A stretch of DNA of 59,044 nt, taken from Asparagopsis taxiformis. Taxonomy: Eukaryota > Rhodophyta > Florideophyceae > Bonnemaisoniales > Bonnemaisoniaceae. Positions 42,187 through 51,514 of this stretch are shown piece by piece. The position numbers were made by a program, and so were the translations under genes. A model generated the notes under the pieces. The model saw only the letters and a list, made by a program, of their open reading frames with translations. It searched no databases and was not told where the DNA came from. The stretch is taken from NCBI GenBank assembly GCA_030407315.1, contig JALQPE010000566.1, positions 1 through 59,044 on the forward strand. Reading direction: 5' to 3'. Positions within the stretch are counted from its first letter, which is position 1; each line of letters opens with the position of its first letter.

Positions 42187-43880
42187 ATGACGAGGCGTGA
42201 ATCATTGCGAATTAGGCGACAGAGCGAAAAAGCGAAAGCTGGTCGTGAGCGTGAGCGGGCAGCTGCCGTAGATGCACTCCCATGTGTCGGAACGGAAATA
42301 GACGTATGGTTCCAAGTTGGCGATGACGCAATATGGTGGAAGGCTACGGTTGTGGAAATGAAACTTCCTGAGCAGTATCCTATCTGCAGTGGTAAGCCGT
42401 CAGTGGGAGACCGCATCGACGTAGACAGAGGAGATGGAATGTACACGCCTGGTGTGGTGGAGCAGAATGGAAAGGATGTGGATGATGCAATCGTGAGGTT
42501 GACGAGGGAGGAAAAGGAGATTTCAGTCTTGGAAGTCACTACGTGGCGGCATTCGAACGCTGTGGAGCCGAGTCATAATGAAATGGCAGTGGCAGAAGGC
42601 AGATTGTTATACGATGCTATTCCTGAAATGAATTATCCTTGTGTCGCCTACGAAAACGTAAAGTTTCTGCTCGGAAATAAGTTGATGTCGGGGGGCCAGC
42701 CCCCGACACCGTGGCGAACGAGCAATGGAGAGGCTGTGGATTACGAAGCGGAGAGAGTAGAATGTCATGACCAATCAGATGGAGAATCTGAAGCGATATC
42801 ACCGCAGAGGAAGAAGCCAAAAGTGGAATCAGCACTTGACGTCAAAACATACAGTGGTATGGAGACAAGGCTGAGAACACTAGAAAATATAATGCTTTCT
42901 GGAAATGCTAGCGAGATTCGGCTTGGTTGGAACGAAAGGGTTCTAAATTGTGCATCAACAGTATCGGCTGGAAAGATTTTGTTAATGCTCTTGCAGCGTG
43001 CGGTAGAGAAAGTTGTGGAACAGGTTAATCGAAGCACTTTGTCAACCCCAGGGGGTGGCTACCCACATGGTGAGATTGACGGTGCATGCACGAGTGGAAC
43101 GGCTATTAGCGGACCTGTCCAGATTCCAATCTCATTGAGCACTGAGCTATTCCGGGAAATGCTAAAGGGAACAGCAGAAACCTATCGAGGGGGGTATTAC
43201 AAAGTGTACCCAGGGCTTCACGCGGCAGTGGCTGGAAATGGCGGAGAAGCTGTGAACATTACGTGTTCCAGTTTTTCCACACTATCGGATCTGCTAGGAT
43301 TGGGGCACAAATGGCGAACTGAGTCTCTGGTTTATAGGCGTAACATAAGCAACTCGGAAGGGGAGGAGAATGAAGAGTGTGGTGACATGAACGGAACAGC
43401 GAGGCCATGTGCTCTGCGGTTGTTTGGTACGATATTGTGCTCGGAAACGATGGAAGCACAGTCGACATCTGTTGCAATTGGCAGTAGCTCGTTCTGCATT
43501 GCCGGATCTAAATCGAACGTATGGTGTCTGGCTCGCAACGGTAGTGCTGTAGTCCAAGGTGAATATGTGAACGGAATGGAGCTGCAGGAATGTCCCTCGA
43601 TATGTGGCGTGCACGGGGGTTCGATGGTGACGGGGGTCTAGAAGGGTGGAGAAGCGAAAGAAAGAAATGTTTCCGCATTGAATGGGAACCTACGACGCAA
43701 AGGAAAAGAGGAAGGGCTGGTGACATGTTGTGGGGAACATTGAGAGTGCATATGCCGTATGTCATATTCCGTGGTGTGGAAGAACCATGTAGAATAGGCA
43801 AGTTAATATCGGAAGATGTGGTCAATGATGTGGTGGGGTATAGTGTGTCAGAGAAAAGGGCAGAGGAGTACATAAAATGA
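42187..43880 (+). CDS. Gene C copy 1: Tudor-like chromatin protein (one late frameshift)
   Basis: The ATG at 42187 opens 484 codons to 43641. A second frame (43590-43880) continues the similarity to the copy at 53317-54678, so one base has been gained or lost near 43600-43640. Residues 33-120 resemble a Tudor/Agenet-like barrel (GTEIDVWFQVGDDAIWWKAT). Acidic residues and a nuclear localisation signal PQRKKPKV lie at 206-213, then a short coiled coil (METRLRTLENIML). The C-terminal half matches copy 2 at LFGTILCS...SSFCIAGS and, past the frameshift, GTLRVHMPYVIF. Such barrels bind methylated lysine or arginine in known families. It lies tail-to-tail with gene B. Role as a reader of marks written by gene A is inference. 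Confidence 0.7.
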
Positions 43881-44006
43881 TACAGGTAGTGAGATGAACA
43901 TGGAAGAACTAGTTTAATTATTCTGAAGCATACATTGCGGAGCAGAGGCAAGCAATGGGAACTACTACAGTCACATGAAGACGACGGTGTTCCAGCTAGA
44001 ACAGTT

Positions 44007-45680
44007 CTACATGCCAATTAAAGAAATACCAAGTTCATCATCCTCCTCGAGAGGTACACAATCATGATTGGAAACTGGTCTGTTTGGTGGGTTATCTTCT
44101 GAGCGCTCAGTATGTCTGAAGCCTGAAACGAAACGGACGGACTCGTATTCTTGTGCTGTTAGGTTTCTCTTCTTTCTAATGATCCCCGTGAGGCAGTCAC
44201 CTCCCATGAGGTAGTCCCGGAGCTCAAGATGTCCCCATGTAACGCGCAAGGGGAATCCATCCTTCCCAAAATGAGATGTAGGCTGTTGTTTCAGGGCTTC
44301 GTTAAATAAACCTTGGAGGCATATTGCAATCTTATAACATGCTTGAATAGCATGAGGTTCATGACAGAGCATCTCCAGTTGTGTACATTGGCAAAAACTG
44401 CATAACAATATCATAGCTAGAGTAAGAAAGGAGAATGAACAGACAGCCAACTTCTCCACTCGCGTACTCGCAATGTTTTCACCATCGATATCACCGCTCA
44501 CCTGAACTATGTAAGTAACCTGAATGTGAAGCTCAGGACGGCTCAGAATGAAATTTGAGAAGATGGAATCATTTTTTGAATACACTTCGAGAGCTTCTTC
44601 TCCTGTTCCGTAAGCTCTCGAAGTTGTCGGAATAGAGTCAGGTGGACACATTTCTGTTGTGGAAACAGCATGGGCAGGAGAAACATCCACAGCTGCCTTC
44701 ATATCTCGGTGGATGAGGAAGAATGCTTGTTTGACCAATTCCATTTTCATCTGTTTCCGGGAAGTGTTGAAGAACTGTGTAAGCTGCCGTAGTGCAGAGG
44801 TAATAATCGGAATAGACTGTAAGTCAGACGGAGAAAGGTTGGATACAGCGGAAGAAGATGAAGAGGATGTACCAGTACGGCGTGCTTCTTTCGAACCAGA
44901 CAGTCGGCGACGCTTTGAAAGAGTAACCTGCAAATGCGTAGACTGTTCCACGTTTCGTTCTGCCTCCGTGGGCATCGAAATATCCATGGCATGGAAAAGA
45001 GCTCGTTGGGAAATGTGCAGCCAAGACGGCTTTTCGATGGGCACTACTGTAGCATTGCGTAGTGCATAGTCTCGAGATAGAGTATTGCTGTTCAAGTCCT
45101 CCTCCTCCCCAGGATCGAGGACCCCAGCATTCCTGCTCGTCGAGTCCTTCCATCGCACAATTCTGTCATTTGCCATTGAAATAAACGCAGTTCCGATAAT
45201 AGAGCGTTTTAAGAACACATGTCGTTTCCCTACTGCCGTTCCGATAAGAGATCTCTTAGATTGCCTTACCTCAGAATTTGAACTTGAAGTCTGCGAAAAC
45301 GACAGGGCAGCAAGAAGCAACGTTGTGCAGGAATCCACCTGTGGTGATGTTGCAGACCTCGAATTACAATTGTTGAGCAAATTGGCGTCAACAAAGGTTT
45401 TAACAAGCTCTGCAACAGTTCTGAAAGCGACGAATCGAGATGTCACCTGCCTGTTGTTGAACAGAGAAGACACCAGCGTGGCAATTTGACCTGCTTTTCT
45501 TGATCTCTCATCCAGAACAACTGAAGGGACTGTGTTTGTTCCGGCAGCAGCGGAGGCCATGTATCGAATACACGCCAGCTCCAATTGAATAGACGAAAGG
45601 GAATCGCGCATGTACTGTTCGAGGGATGCGAACCGTTCTTCGAACTTTGCAAACCTAGTCAAAGATAAATCATCTCTCAT
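44007..45680 (-). CDS. Gene B copy 1: nuclear coiled-coil protein, unknown family
   Basis: A 557-residue frame with ATG at 45678-45680. Residues 5-40 form an amphipathic coiled coil (LTRFAKFEERFASLEQYMRD). A basic nuclear signal SKRRRL lies at 255-260, followed by a serine run. Blocks shared with the copy at 51515-53041 are at about 290-330 (IITSALRQLTQFF) and 380-460, where IQVTYIVQVSGD and CSFSFLTLAMILL match FKVEYEVQIIGE and ALNFAVAYTQC. The two proteins end in acidic tails. I recognise no catalytic motif. Overall identity between copies is low although architecture is kept, implying long separate evolution under selection. The 3' end faces gene C 126 bp away. Confidence 0.7.
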   Translation of the reverse strand: MRDDLSLTRFAKFEERFASLEQYMRDSLSSIQLELACIRYMASAAAGTNTVPSVVLDERSRKAGQIATLVSSLFNNRQVTSRFVAFRTVAELVKTFVDANLLNNCNSRSATSPQVDSCTTLLLAALSFSQTSSSNSEVRQSKRSLIGTAVGKRHVFLKRSIIGTAFISMANDRIVRWKDSTSRNAGVLDPGEEEDLNSNTLSRDYALRNATVVPIEKPSWLHISQRALFHAMDISMPTEAERNVEQSTHLQVTLSKRRRLSGSKEARRTGTSSSSSSAVSNLSPSDLQSIPIITSALRQLTQFFNTSRKQMKMELVKQAFFLIHRDMKAAVDVSPAHAVSTTEMCPPDSIPTTSRAYGTGEEALEVYSKNDSIFSNFILSRPELHIQVTYIVQVSGDIDGENIASTRVEKLAVCSFSFLTLAMILLCSFCQCTQLEMLCHEPHAIQACYKIAICLQGLFNEALKQQPTSHFGKDGFPLRVTWGHLELRDYLMGGDCLTGIIRKKRNLTAQEYESVRFVSGFRHTERSEDNPPNRPVSNHDCVPLEEDDELGISLIGM

Positions 45681-45984
45681 TTTTGCTGGAAACCGTTGAA
45701 TGGTTCACGCCCAGGATAGAGTACTTGAGTAGAACTGGAAACGTTGCTGAGGAGAAGGGAAGGATAAGTAGAAGAGACCAGGAGGAAACTTGTCTCGAGC
45801 ATGGACGGAAGATGTAACGGATAAGGACATTGGTACGGCCGTTATAAAAGCTGCGGGCAGTAACGGTCCTGGGCATACCCAAAAGCAATGGAGCCAGCAA
45901 TGCAATCAGCCAGAGAAGTTATTTTGGTTACATCTCTATGTGTTTGCAGAACGTAGGCTAAGGTATATTCGGGGCAAGGAAATT

Positions 45985-46110
45985 GGTAATCTTTTTTGCG
46001 CTGAAATTGCTGCAGTATAGAGTGATCTACCCAAGTGCACATAGGTAGATCAGTTTTTACTGCAGTAATTTCATAGCTAGAAAAATTACCGAAATTTAAT
46101 CTCAGCACTA
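45985..46110. mobile_element. Degenerate foldback element
   Basis: Arms AAATTGGTAAT...CTGCAGTA and TACTGCAGTAATTTC...ATTACCGAAATTT form an imperfect hairpin around AAGTGCACATAGG. It is a diverged relative of the element at 46486-46613. Confidence 0.7.
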
Positions 46111-46485
46111 TGTAAGCAGCACTAGCTGACTATGTAGATGACCACGGTTCAGTTTGTTCTTCCGGGCTGTTTTGTTGCTAGGAGCGTTAACGCTATAATT
46201 ATAGAAGCGTTAAACTTCATACCACATAGAATGTACATTGAGCAGCTTTTCCTGCGTGTGGTACATGCATGATGTACGAAATGCGAGAATGGATGTACAA
46301 TGTACAAGACAGTTGTGGTACCTGCATTTCTCTCTACATTGTCATTGTGCTGAAAAACAAGCGGAGACCGTCCGCATGTGGAACAAGGCAAACAACTAAG
46401 AACGGCTGGTATCCAAACCTCAGCCTTCGACATGCCATGTAGGGTTGTGTGGTGCCCGTGGGTATGCCAGAACACATACAAGGCA

Positions 46486-46613
46486 GCGTAAAATTTGGTA
46501 ATTTTTTGGGCTCTGAAATTACTGCAGTAAAAACTGATCTAGCAAAGTGCACTCGGGTAGATCAGTTTTTACTGCAGTAATTTTTGAGCCCAAAAAATTA
46601 CCAAATTTTACGC
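46486..46613. mobile_element. 128-bp foldback element, nearly perfect arms
   Basis: Arms of about 55 bp, GCGTAAAATTTGGTAATTTT... and its reverse complement, differ at only two positions around an 18-bp loop. The core TACTGCAGTA recurs in each arm. No target duplication was clear. Confidence 0.85.
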
Positions 46614-46799
46614 ACAGAATATACCTTGTCCAACCTTATGCAGACGCATTACGTACCAAACGGGAAATTCTTCTACGCATTGCTTGCTTGGGGGGAAAGA
46701 GTACATTACGATAAAAATAAATTGAAGGTATGGGAAACAGAGTGAGAACATTAATGGAGAAGGATTTACTAGTGAAATTTGACTGTGAGAGGGTAACAG

Positions 46800-49700
46800 C
46801 TAGACAGTGAAGTATTCATGACCGTATTCGATAAACAGCTCGGATCCAGCTGAGATAGCCTCGTTAGCAGTAACACATAGAACTTGGTAGCTAGACACAG
46901 AGCTCTCACTGATGAGTTCTTGTACAGGGGAGGAGAAACTAACATTAGCAGTTCGCGACGGGCGATCGGTTCCCTCTGCTGGATCCACGAACGTTGGGTC
47001 GTTGATTTTCGAAGCAGCGCAATACTCGAATGGAACAATGAAGATGGGGCGGCTAGACGTAGACGGAAGCAAGCAGGTGATATTTTGGTCCTTGATTTGA
47101 ACTGCGTACTTCTGGAAGCGCTCAATCGAGAACGAAGTCGGACCCGTACCAAACGTCTTCAGTTTTGCTTGGTAGAGATCCTTGTAAACCACTGCCCCAA
47201 AATAGTACCCGACGATATCTCCTGGATCAATATCTACTCTTGCGAAGAGTCCATCACCAGCTGCAGGTATAGTTGAAGTTGCAACGTATACATTGTGTGC
47301 CATTGCATCAATTGATAGCAGGGTTTTACTATCCATGGTGGACAACAAGCCCAGCAGTGATTGTGGCCATTTGTGAATAGGAAGGTCTATCAAGTCATTG
47401 TGCTGGTCTGGGATGCACCAAATGGCGGTCAGAAAGCTGATGAGGTGGGGTGGAAGTTGTGTCGAACTTGGTAAACTGGAGGGGTTCTTCGAGTGGGAAT
47501 CGTCATCGGAAGTTCCGAGTTGAGAAGTGGCCAGCTGCTGCAGGGCGGGCGTGGACTGTTGAGCAAAGTTCCCAATGGAGACCTGCTGCAGAAATGCAAG
47601 ATTGACTCCAGGAAGGGATAGTTCAAAGCAGTCCGTGAACTTCTCACACCCCACAAACCTCCTGTACTGACCGTGGTGCATAGTAAGGCATGCAACTGCA
47701 GTAGAGAAAGTGCCAGCAAACATGTCCACGACCAAGTCTCCCTGGTTTGAGAAACGTCCAATGAGCTCTTGCATGAGAGCTACGGTCTTCTGCTCGGGGC
47801 GCAACGTAACCTTTTTCTTGTCCTTGTCCAAATATTTCACTGTCTCCGATGCTGTGATGCGCGGGATGTTGTCGATGACATTTGTCCAAGCCTTGAACCT
47901 AGAAGGGATGTATCCTGCATTTCGGTAGTTCACCATCCCCCAGCCTTCTTTACCCTTACCCAGCTTCGTAGCATGTACAACCAGCTCGACCATATTTAAC
48001 AAACTGGTTGTAATCCTATATGGAGGCGAAGTAAAATGGGTGGGGCTCCGAGTACAGACGATAGGCTGCGAATCAACCGCGAACATAGGACTACCCGTAG
48101 AGTATTTCACTTTGCGAAGCTCGTATACCCAATTGTAGAACAGAGCAGCAGATGTGAGTATGAGAACATGACCACCCTTGCGCGTCACCTTGGAAATTTC
48201 AGCTACCGTGTCTTCGATTTCTTCCTGACGGAGGACATCGTAACCAGAGTTTTCTCTGCCAGACATACGCCTAGTATTGTACGGCGGGTCAGTGAGTACC
48301 AACTGAGCACCTTCCCGGATTTGCGGCTTTCGAGGATTGTCAACAGCGTCATAGTTCTTCAAAAGGTCTCTGAAGCTGCAGTTGAAAGTATGCAGGACAG
48401 ATCCTTTCATGTTGTTCATTTCTGGAGGAATCAACACTTCATCTTCTGCACGCATGGATTTTATATCAGCTCTGGCCGCTTCGGCGGTACCGCTGTTACC
48501 GCTATTCCTGCTCGAGCTTCCTGCACCAGAAGGGCTTTCATCTAGTCGTCTGCGTTTAGCATTCGGGCTCGTTCCGTTCCCGCCGGGCGGAGAATCCCGT
48601 ACTGGAGAAGCTGTTCTCTCAGTGTCTCCGAACAGCTCCTCATTAGGGTCGGGCGTTGATTGTGGCTCTTCTGTGAGGCTGAATGCCGTGAGTTGCCTTT
48701 CAACCATACCCAGAGCCCGAATAGTCGTAAACCTCCCAGCATCTGGGGAACCAGTCGACGCCTGGAAGCCCTGTAGGAAAGGTATTGCTCGCGGTGAAGA
48801 AACGGTTTGGTCGAACAATTCTTTGTGCCGACAGATCGTCATTATGTGCTCCCAGAAGGACGTTGCGCAGAGGCGCATCTGAGCATCTTGCAGAAGCGTA
48901 CGATGGACAGCCGCACTCGAGATGCTTGCCGAGTGCTGCACTCTTCGAACAGCTCCTCTGCCGTGCAACAAAGTCTTTAGCTCTCGAAGCGGTGCGAAGC
49001 CCCTATTTTCCGAGTCCAGGACGTGGTACGTGAATACTCTCTGGTCGAACAGAAGGTACGGTTGCAAGAGCTCCTCGGTATTGGTAGCCCCTAGCGACTT
49101 TGCCAATACATCCCATGACTTCAGAATCACATGAATACCATATCCAAGACGCTGGGCAGTCCACGGACTATCCTTCTTGAGAAGCGGCGTGGGTCTATTC
49201 GAAGACCTCGTTCTTGTACGTGAGCGTGGCCGGGATTCTGCCTGCAACTTCCAGTCTCGGTCCATTTGTATCAATGCCATGAGAAATACAACCCTCTCTA
49301 AAGTTGTGGTAAGTCTCGGAGTTGTCCAGCTATCTTGATGCGAAGCGCGCTCCTGGGTCTGTGAAACGAAGAATTGGCATGCTAGTGATTGTCTTGAGAA
49401 GGCATCTCGACCAATCGCGGACTGGGAGAAGTTATGCTCGGTGTAGAACTCTTTCTGAACTGGAAGTGGTGGTCCAGGACTCTGAGAGTTTTTGAGTGGA
49501 TCCTCTGCTGATTGCTCATCACGCTCATGGACAAACACGGGAATAAAGAAGGATACGGATAAATCCAGCAACCCACAGCTCGTGAGGAATAGATCCCATA
49601 CCCGTGTGTCTATATCTTCACTACCATCTTCACCAGCAGAAATGGTGAAGTTTCGGACTGCTTGCACAATGTTAAAGGTGTGACGATGGTAGGCATACGA

Positions 49701-50273
49701 GAACCATTTATCCAGAACGATTGAAGCATTCGCTGGCAGGTCAAACTTGTACATACTGCTCACAGCCCTTCGAAACGCTGTGAGCGAACGTTCTGCAAGG
49801 GGCACATGATCCTCTTTCTTCTCAGCTTCATGCCAACAGTCTCGCATGTGAGCGACTATTGCTACACTTTCGTAGAACGGAATAATCCTTTCCCTCTCCA
49901 GGAGATGAAAGAGAATAGAGGCAAGCGTATGTGGTTTGGTAGTAATAGATTCGTAGCTCATGCGAAGTAAATATCTCGATGTGTTCCGTCGGGGGCGCGA
50001 CCACACCTCCTCGCACACGTCCATGCCTCCCACCAAGGTTACGTCACCATTGTCCGCAATGCTACCGTACAGATAGAGACGTTCGAAATCCAGATGCACT
50101 ACGGATGTGACATCGGAGGCTGGGGTGCTAGCCCCCGCGATAGCAGGAATTGAAACAACGCGAGCGGGATCAACCCATAGAATGGTTCCGTTTCCGTACT
50201 TGTCAGATGGATGCATCGGCCCATCTTCGCTGTACGTTTCGACAAGCCCGTGCCGGGGTTGTGGCTGCGCCAT
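46800..50273 (-). CDS. Gene A copy 1: ParB-like / amino-methyltransferase / SET fusion
   Basis: I chose the ATG at 50273 (context GAAATGG); the open frame extends 23 codons further only through a TTG. The 1157-residue product has three parts. Residues about 25-200 match the ParB-like N-terminus of copy 2, but its DGAHR motif is GGMDV here. A helical region and a nuclear signal KRRRL near 575 follow. A beta-class DNA amino-methyltransferase comes next, with DPPY at 662-665 followed by NTRR, then GGHVLIL, then LRPEQKTVALMQELI and motif I DMFAGTFSTAVA near 850. The C-terminus (about 992-1155) is a SET domain: GDGLFA, GDIVGYYFGA, KINDP...TANVSF and GSELFIEYGHEY. Such enzymes make N6-methyladenine or N4-methylcytosine; SET domains methylate lysines. 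Odd points are Phe in place of the third motif I glycine and ND instead of the SET NH. Confidence 0.85.
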   Translation of the reverse strand: MAQPQPRHGLVETYSEDGPMHPSDKYGNGTILWVDPARVVSIPAIAGASTPASDVTSVVHLDFERLYLYGSIADNGDVTLVGGMDVCEEVWSRPRRNTSRYLLRMSYESITTKPHTLASILFHLLERERIIPFYESVAIVAHMRDCWHEAEKKEDHVPLAERSLTAFRRAVSSMYKFDLPANASIVLDKWFSYAYHRHTFNIVQAVRNFTISAGEDGSEDIDTRVWDLFLTSCGLLDLSVSFFIPVFVHERDEQSAEDPLKNSQSPGPPLPVQKEFYTEHNFSQSAIGRDAFSRQSLACQFFVSQTQERASHQDSWTTPRLTTTLERVVFLMALIQMDRDWKLQAESRPRSRTRTRSSNRPTPLLKKDSPWTAQRLGYGIHVILKSWDVLAKSLGATNTEELLQPYLLFDQRVFTYHVLDSENRGFAPLRELKTLLHGRGAVRRVQHSASISSAAVHRTLLQDAQMRLCATSFWEHIMTICRHKELFDQTVSSPRAIPFLQGFQASTGSPDAGRFTTIRALGMVERQLTAFSLTEEPQSTPDPNEELFGDTERTASPVRDSPPGGNGTSPNAKRRRLDESPSGAGSSSRNSGNSGTAEAARADIKSMRAEDEVLIPPEMNNMKGSVLHTFNCSFRDLLKNYDAVDNPRKPQIREGAQLVLTDPPYNTRRMSGRENSGYDVLRQEEIEDTVAEISKVTRKGGHVLILTSAALFYNWVYELRKVKYSTGSPMFAVDSQPIVCTRSPTHFTSPPYRITTSLLNMVELVVHATKLGKGKEGWGMVNYRNAGYIPSRFKAWTNVIDNIPRITASETVKYLDKDKKKVTLRPEQKTVALMQELIGRFSNQGDLVVDMFAGTFSTAVACLTMHHGQYRRFVGCEKFTDCFELSLPGVNLAFLQQVSIGNFAQQSTPALQQLATSQLGTSDDDSHSKNPSSLPSSTQLPPHLISFLTAIWCIPDQHNDLIDLPIHKWPQSLLGLLSTMDSKTLLSIDAMAHNVYVATSTIPAAGDGLFARVDIDPGDIVGYYFGAVVYKDLYQAKLKTFGTGPTSFSIERFQKYAVQIKDQNITCLLPSTSSRPIFIVPFEYCAASKINDPTFVDPAEGTDRPSRTANVSFSSPVQELISESSVSSYQVLCVTANEAISAGSELFIEYGHEYFTV

Positions 50274-50608
50274 TTCAGGGGATGCTCGGGAACGAGGGAG
50301 AAGAGAGAATGCGATAGATTGGTAGAGAAGATTGCAATGCAATCCGGCACATGTGCCTGACAGGACGGCAAGGAGATTTTTCCGCGCGCCCGCAAAATTT
50401 GAAATTGGAATTTATGGAAGCCCCGATTTCTGACGAGGGGTCGCGGGATGATGAAAGAGTTTGGAGTTTTGTTGTTGAAGATTGGTGAAGGGGTGCAATG
50501 TTTTGAACGGGTATGCAGCTTGGGCGCATTCTGTATCATGACAGTGCATTAAACAAAATCTCCACAACCTTGAGCTAGCTTCACTAATAATACAGAGACA
50601 CTGCACCT

Positions 50609-51110
50609 CACTACGGTGTTGAGAATGAAAACAGACAGTAAATTTACTGTCTGAGACAGTAAAAATTACTGTCTGGCCAAGACAGTGCGCGGAGACAGTA
50701 AAATTTACTGTCTGGAAATTTCAGAATACTGCTGCAGCAGTAAACTGGCACGAAATCTGGACAGTACCAAAAACAGTAAAATTTACTGTCCAGAACAGTA
50801 AATTTTACTGTCCGGAAGTGTTGCCGCCAGACAGTATGTGCAGACAGTACATTTTACTGTCTGAGACAATACATTGTACTGTATTACTGCACTGTCTGGG
50901 GAAATCTGTAGACAGTAGTGTAGATAGCAAATTGTATTGTCTGCGGGTAGTACCGTGCATTGTTTGACAACACTGTCTGGTGGAGTGGACTTAGAGGAAA
51001 TATGGAGCATAGTGTTGGTGTGAAGGTAAATATTGGAATGGTGTGTGGTATACGACTATATTAATTGTGATGGTGCTTTACAGATAGTTGGGTGCGGGGA
51101 AGCTAGATGC
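50609..51110 (+). mobile_element. Left terminus of a second CACTACGG-family element
   Basis: The sequence begins CACTACGGTGTTGAGAATG and then follows the left end of the 16-kb element for about 500 bp, including its ACAGTAAA/TTTACTGT hairpins and the stretch GGTATACGA near 51050. No right terminus is seen before the window ends, so the element may extend beyond it. The two bases before the terminus are CT rather than TA, so its insertion site is not a clean TA, or the flank was changed. Confidence 0.85.
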
Positions 51111-51514
51111 TGAATAGGACGTTGGAGAAAGGAAGATTGGGAGAACAGAACATATCTGGTTTGTCTCACCGTAAGGAGAGAATGTACAGAGTAGCTATAA
51201 TATGTTGAGTTTAGCATTTCAAATTATACCTATCTATCTTTGCATTGAAAGTGTCTAGTAGGAGACGTCAGTCTGGTAGCGAGGTGTGGTATGCACAGGA
51301 CGTGGGTGGTGGCAAAGGAAAGAATACGCACCATCCACCACTAAATTATGAAAAATAACCGTTACGGAGCACTGGGAAGCATTATTATTATGTAGAGTAG
51401 ACCAGGATGGATGCATCCACTGAAATGATATTTGCTACAACACTGCTGTACTAAGCGTGACATCCTTCCTTCAAAGCAATTCTCCTTTTAGCAAACTGCA
51501 ATTGCAAGGTCAAG
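51111..51514. other. Gap and probable promoter before gene B copy 2
   Basis: No gene is visible. AT-rich, with no repeat recognised. The region between the transposon subterminal repeats and the ATG at 51515 likely holds the promoter. Confidence 0.4.

Larger units (their letters stand above)
45681..46799. other. Gap between genes B and A with two foldback elements
   Basis: There is no gene here. It contains the likely promoter of gene B and two related hairpin elements (45985-46110 and 46486-46613). Confidence 0.6.

Noticed and set aside
46800..50273. Bacterial or phage contamination as source of the ParB-methyltransferase
   Set aside because: SET and nuclear-signal features, the paired degenerate copy, and surrounding eukaryotic transposons on the same stretch argue for nuclear DNA.
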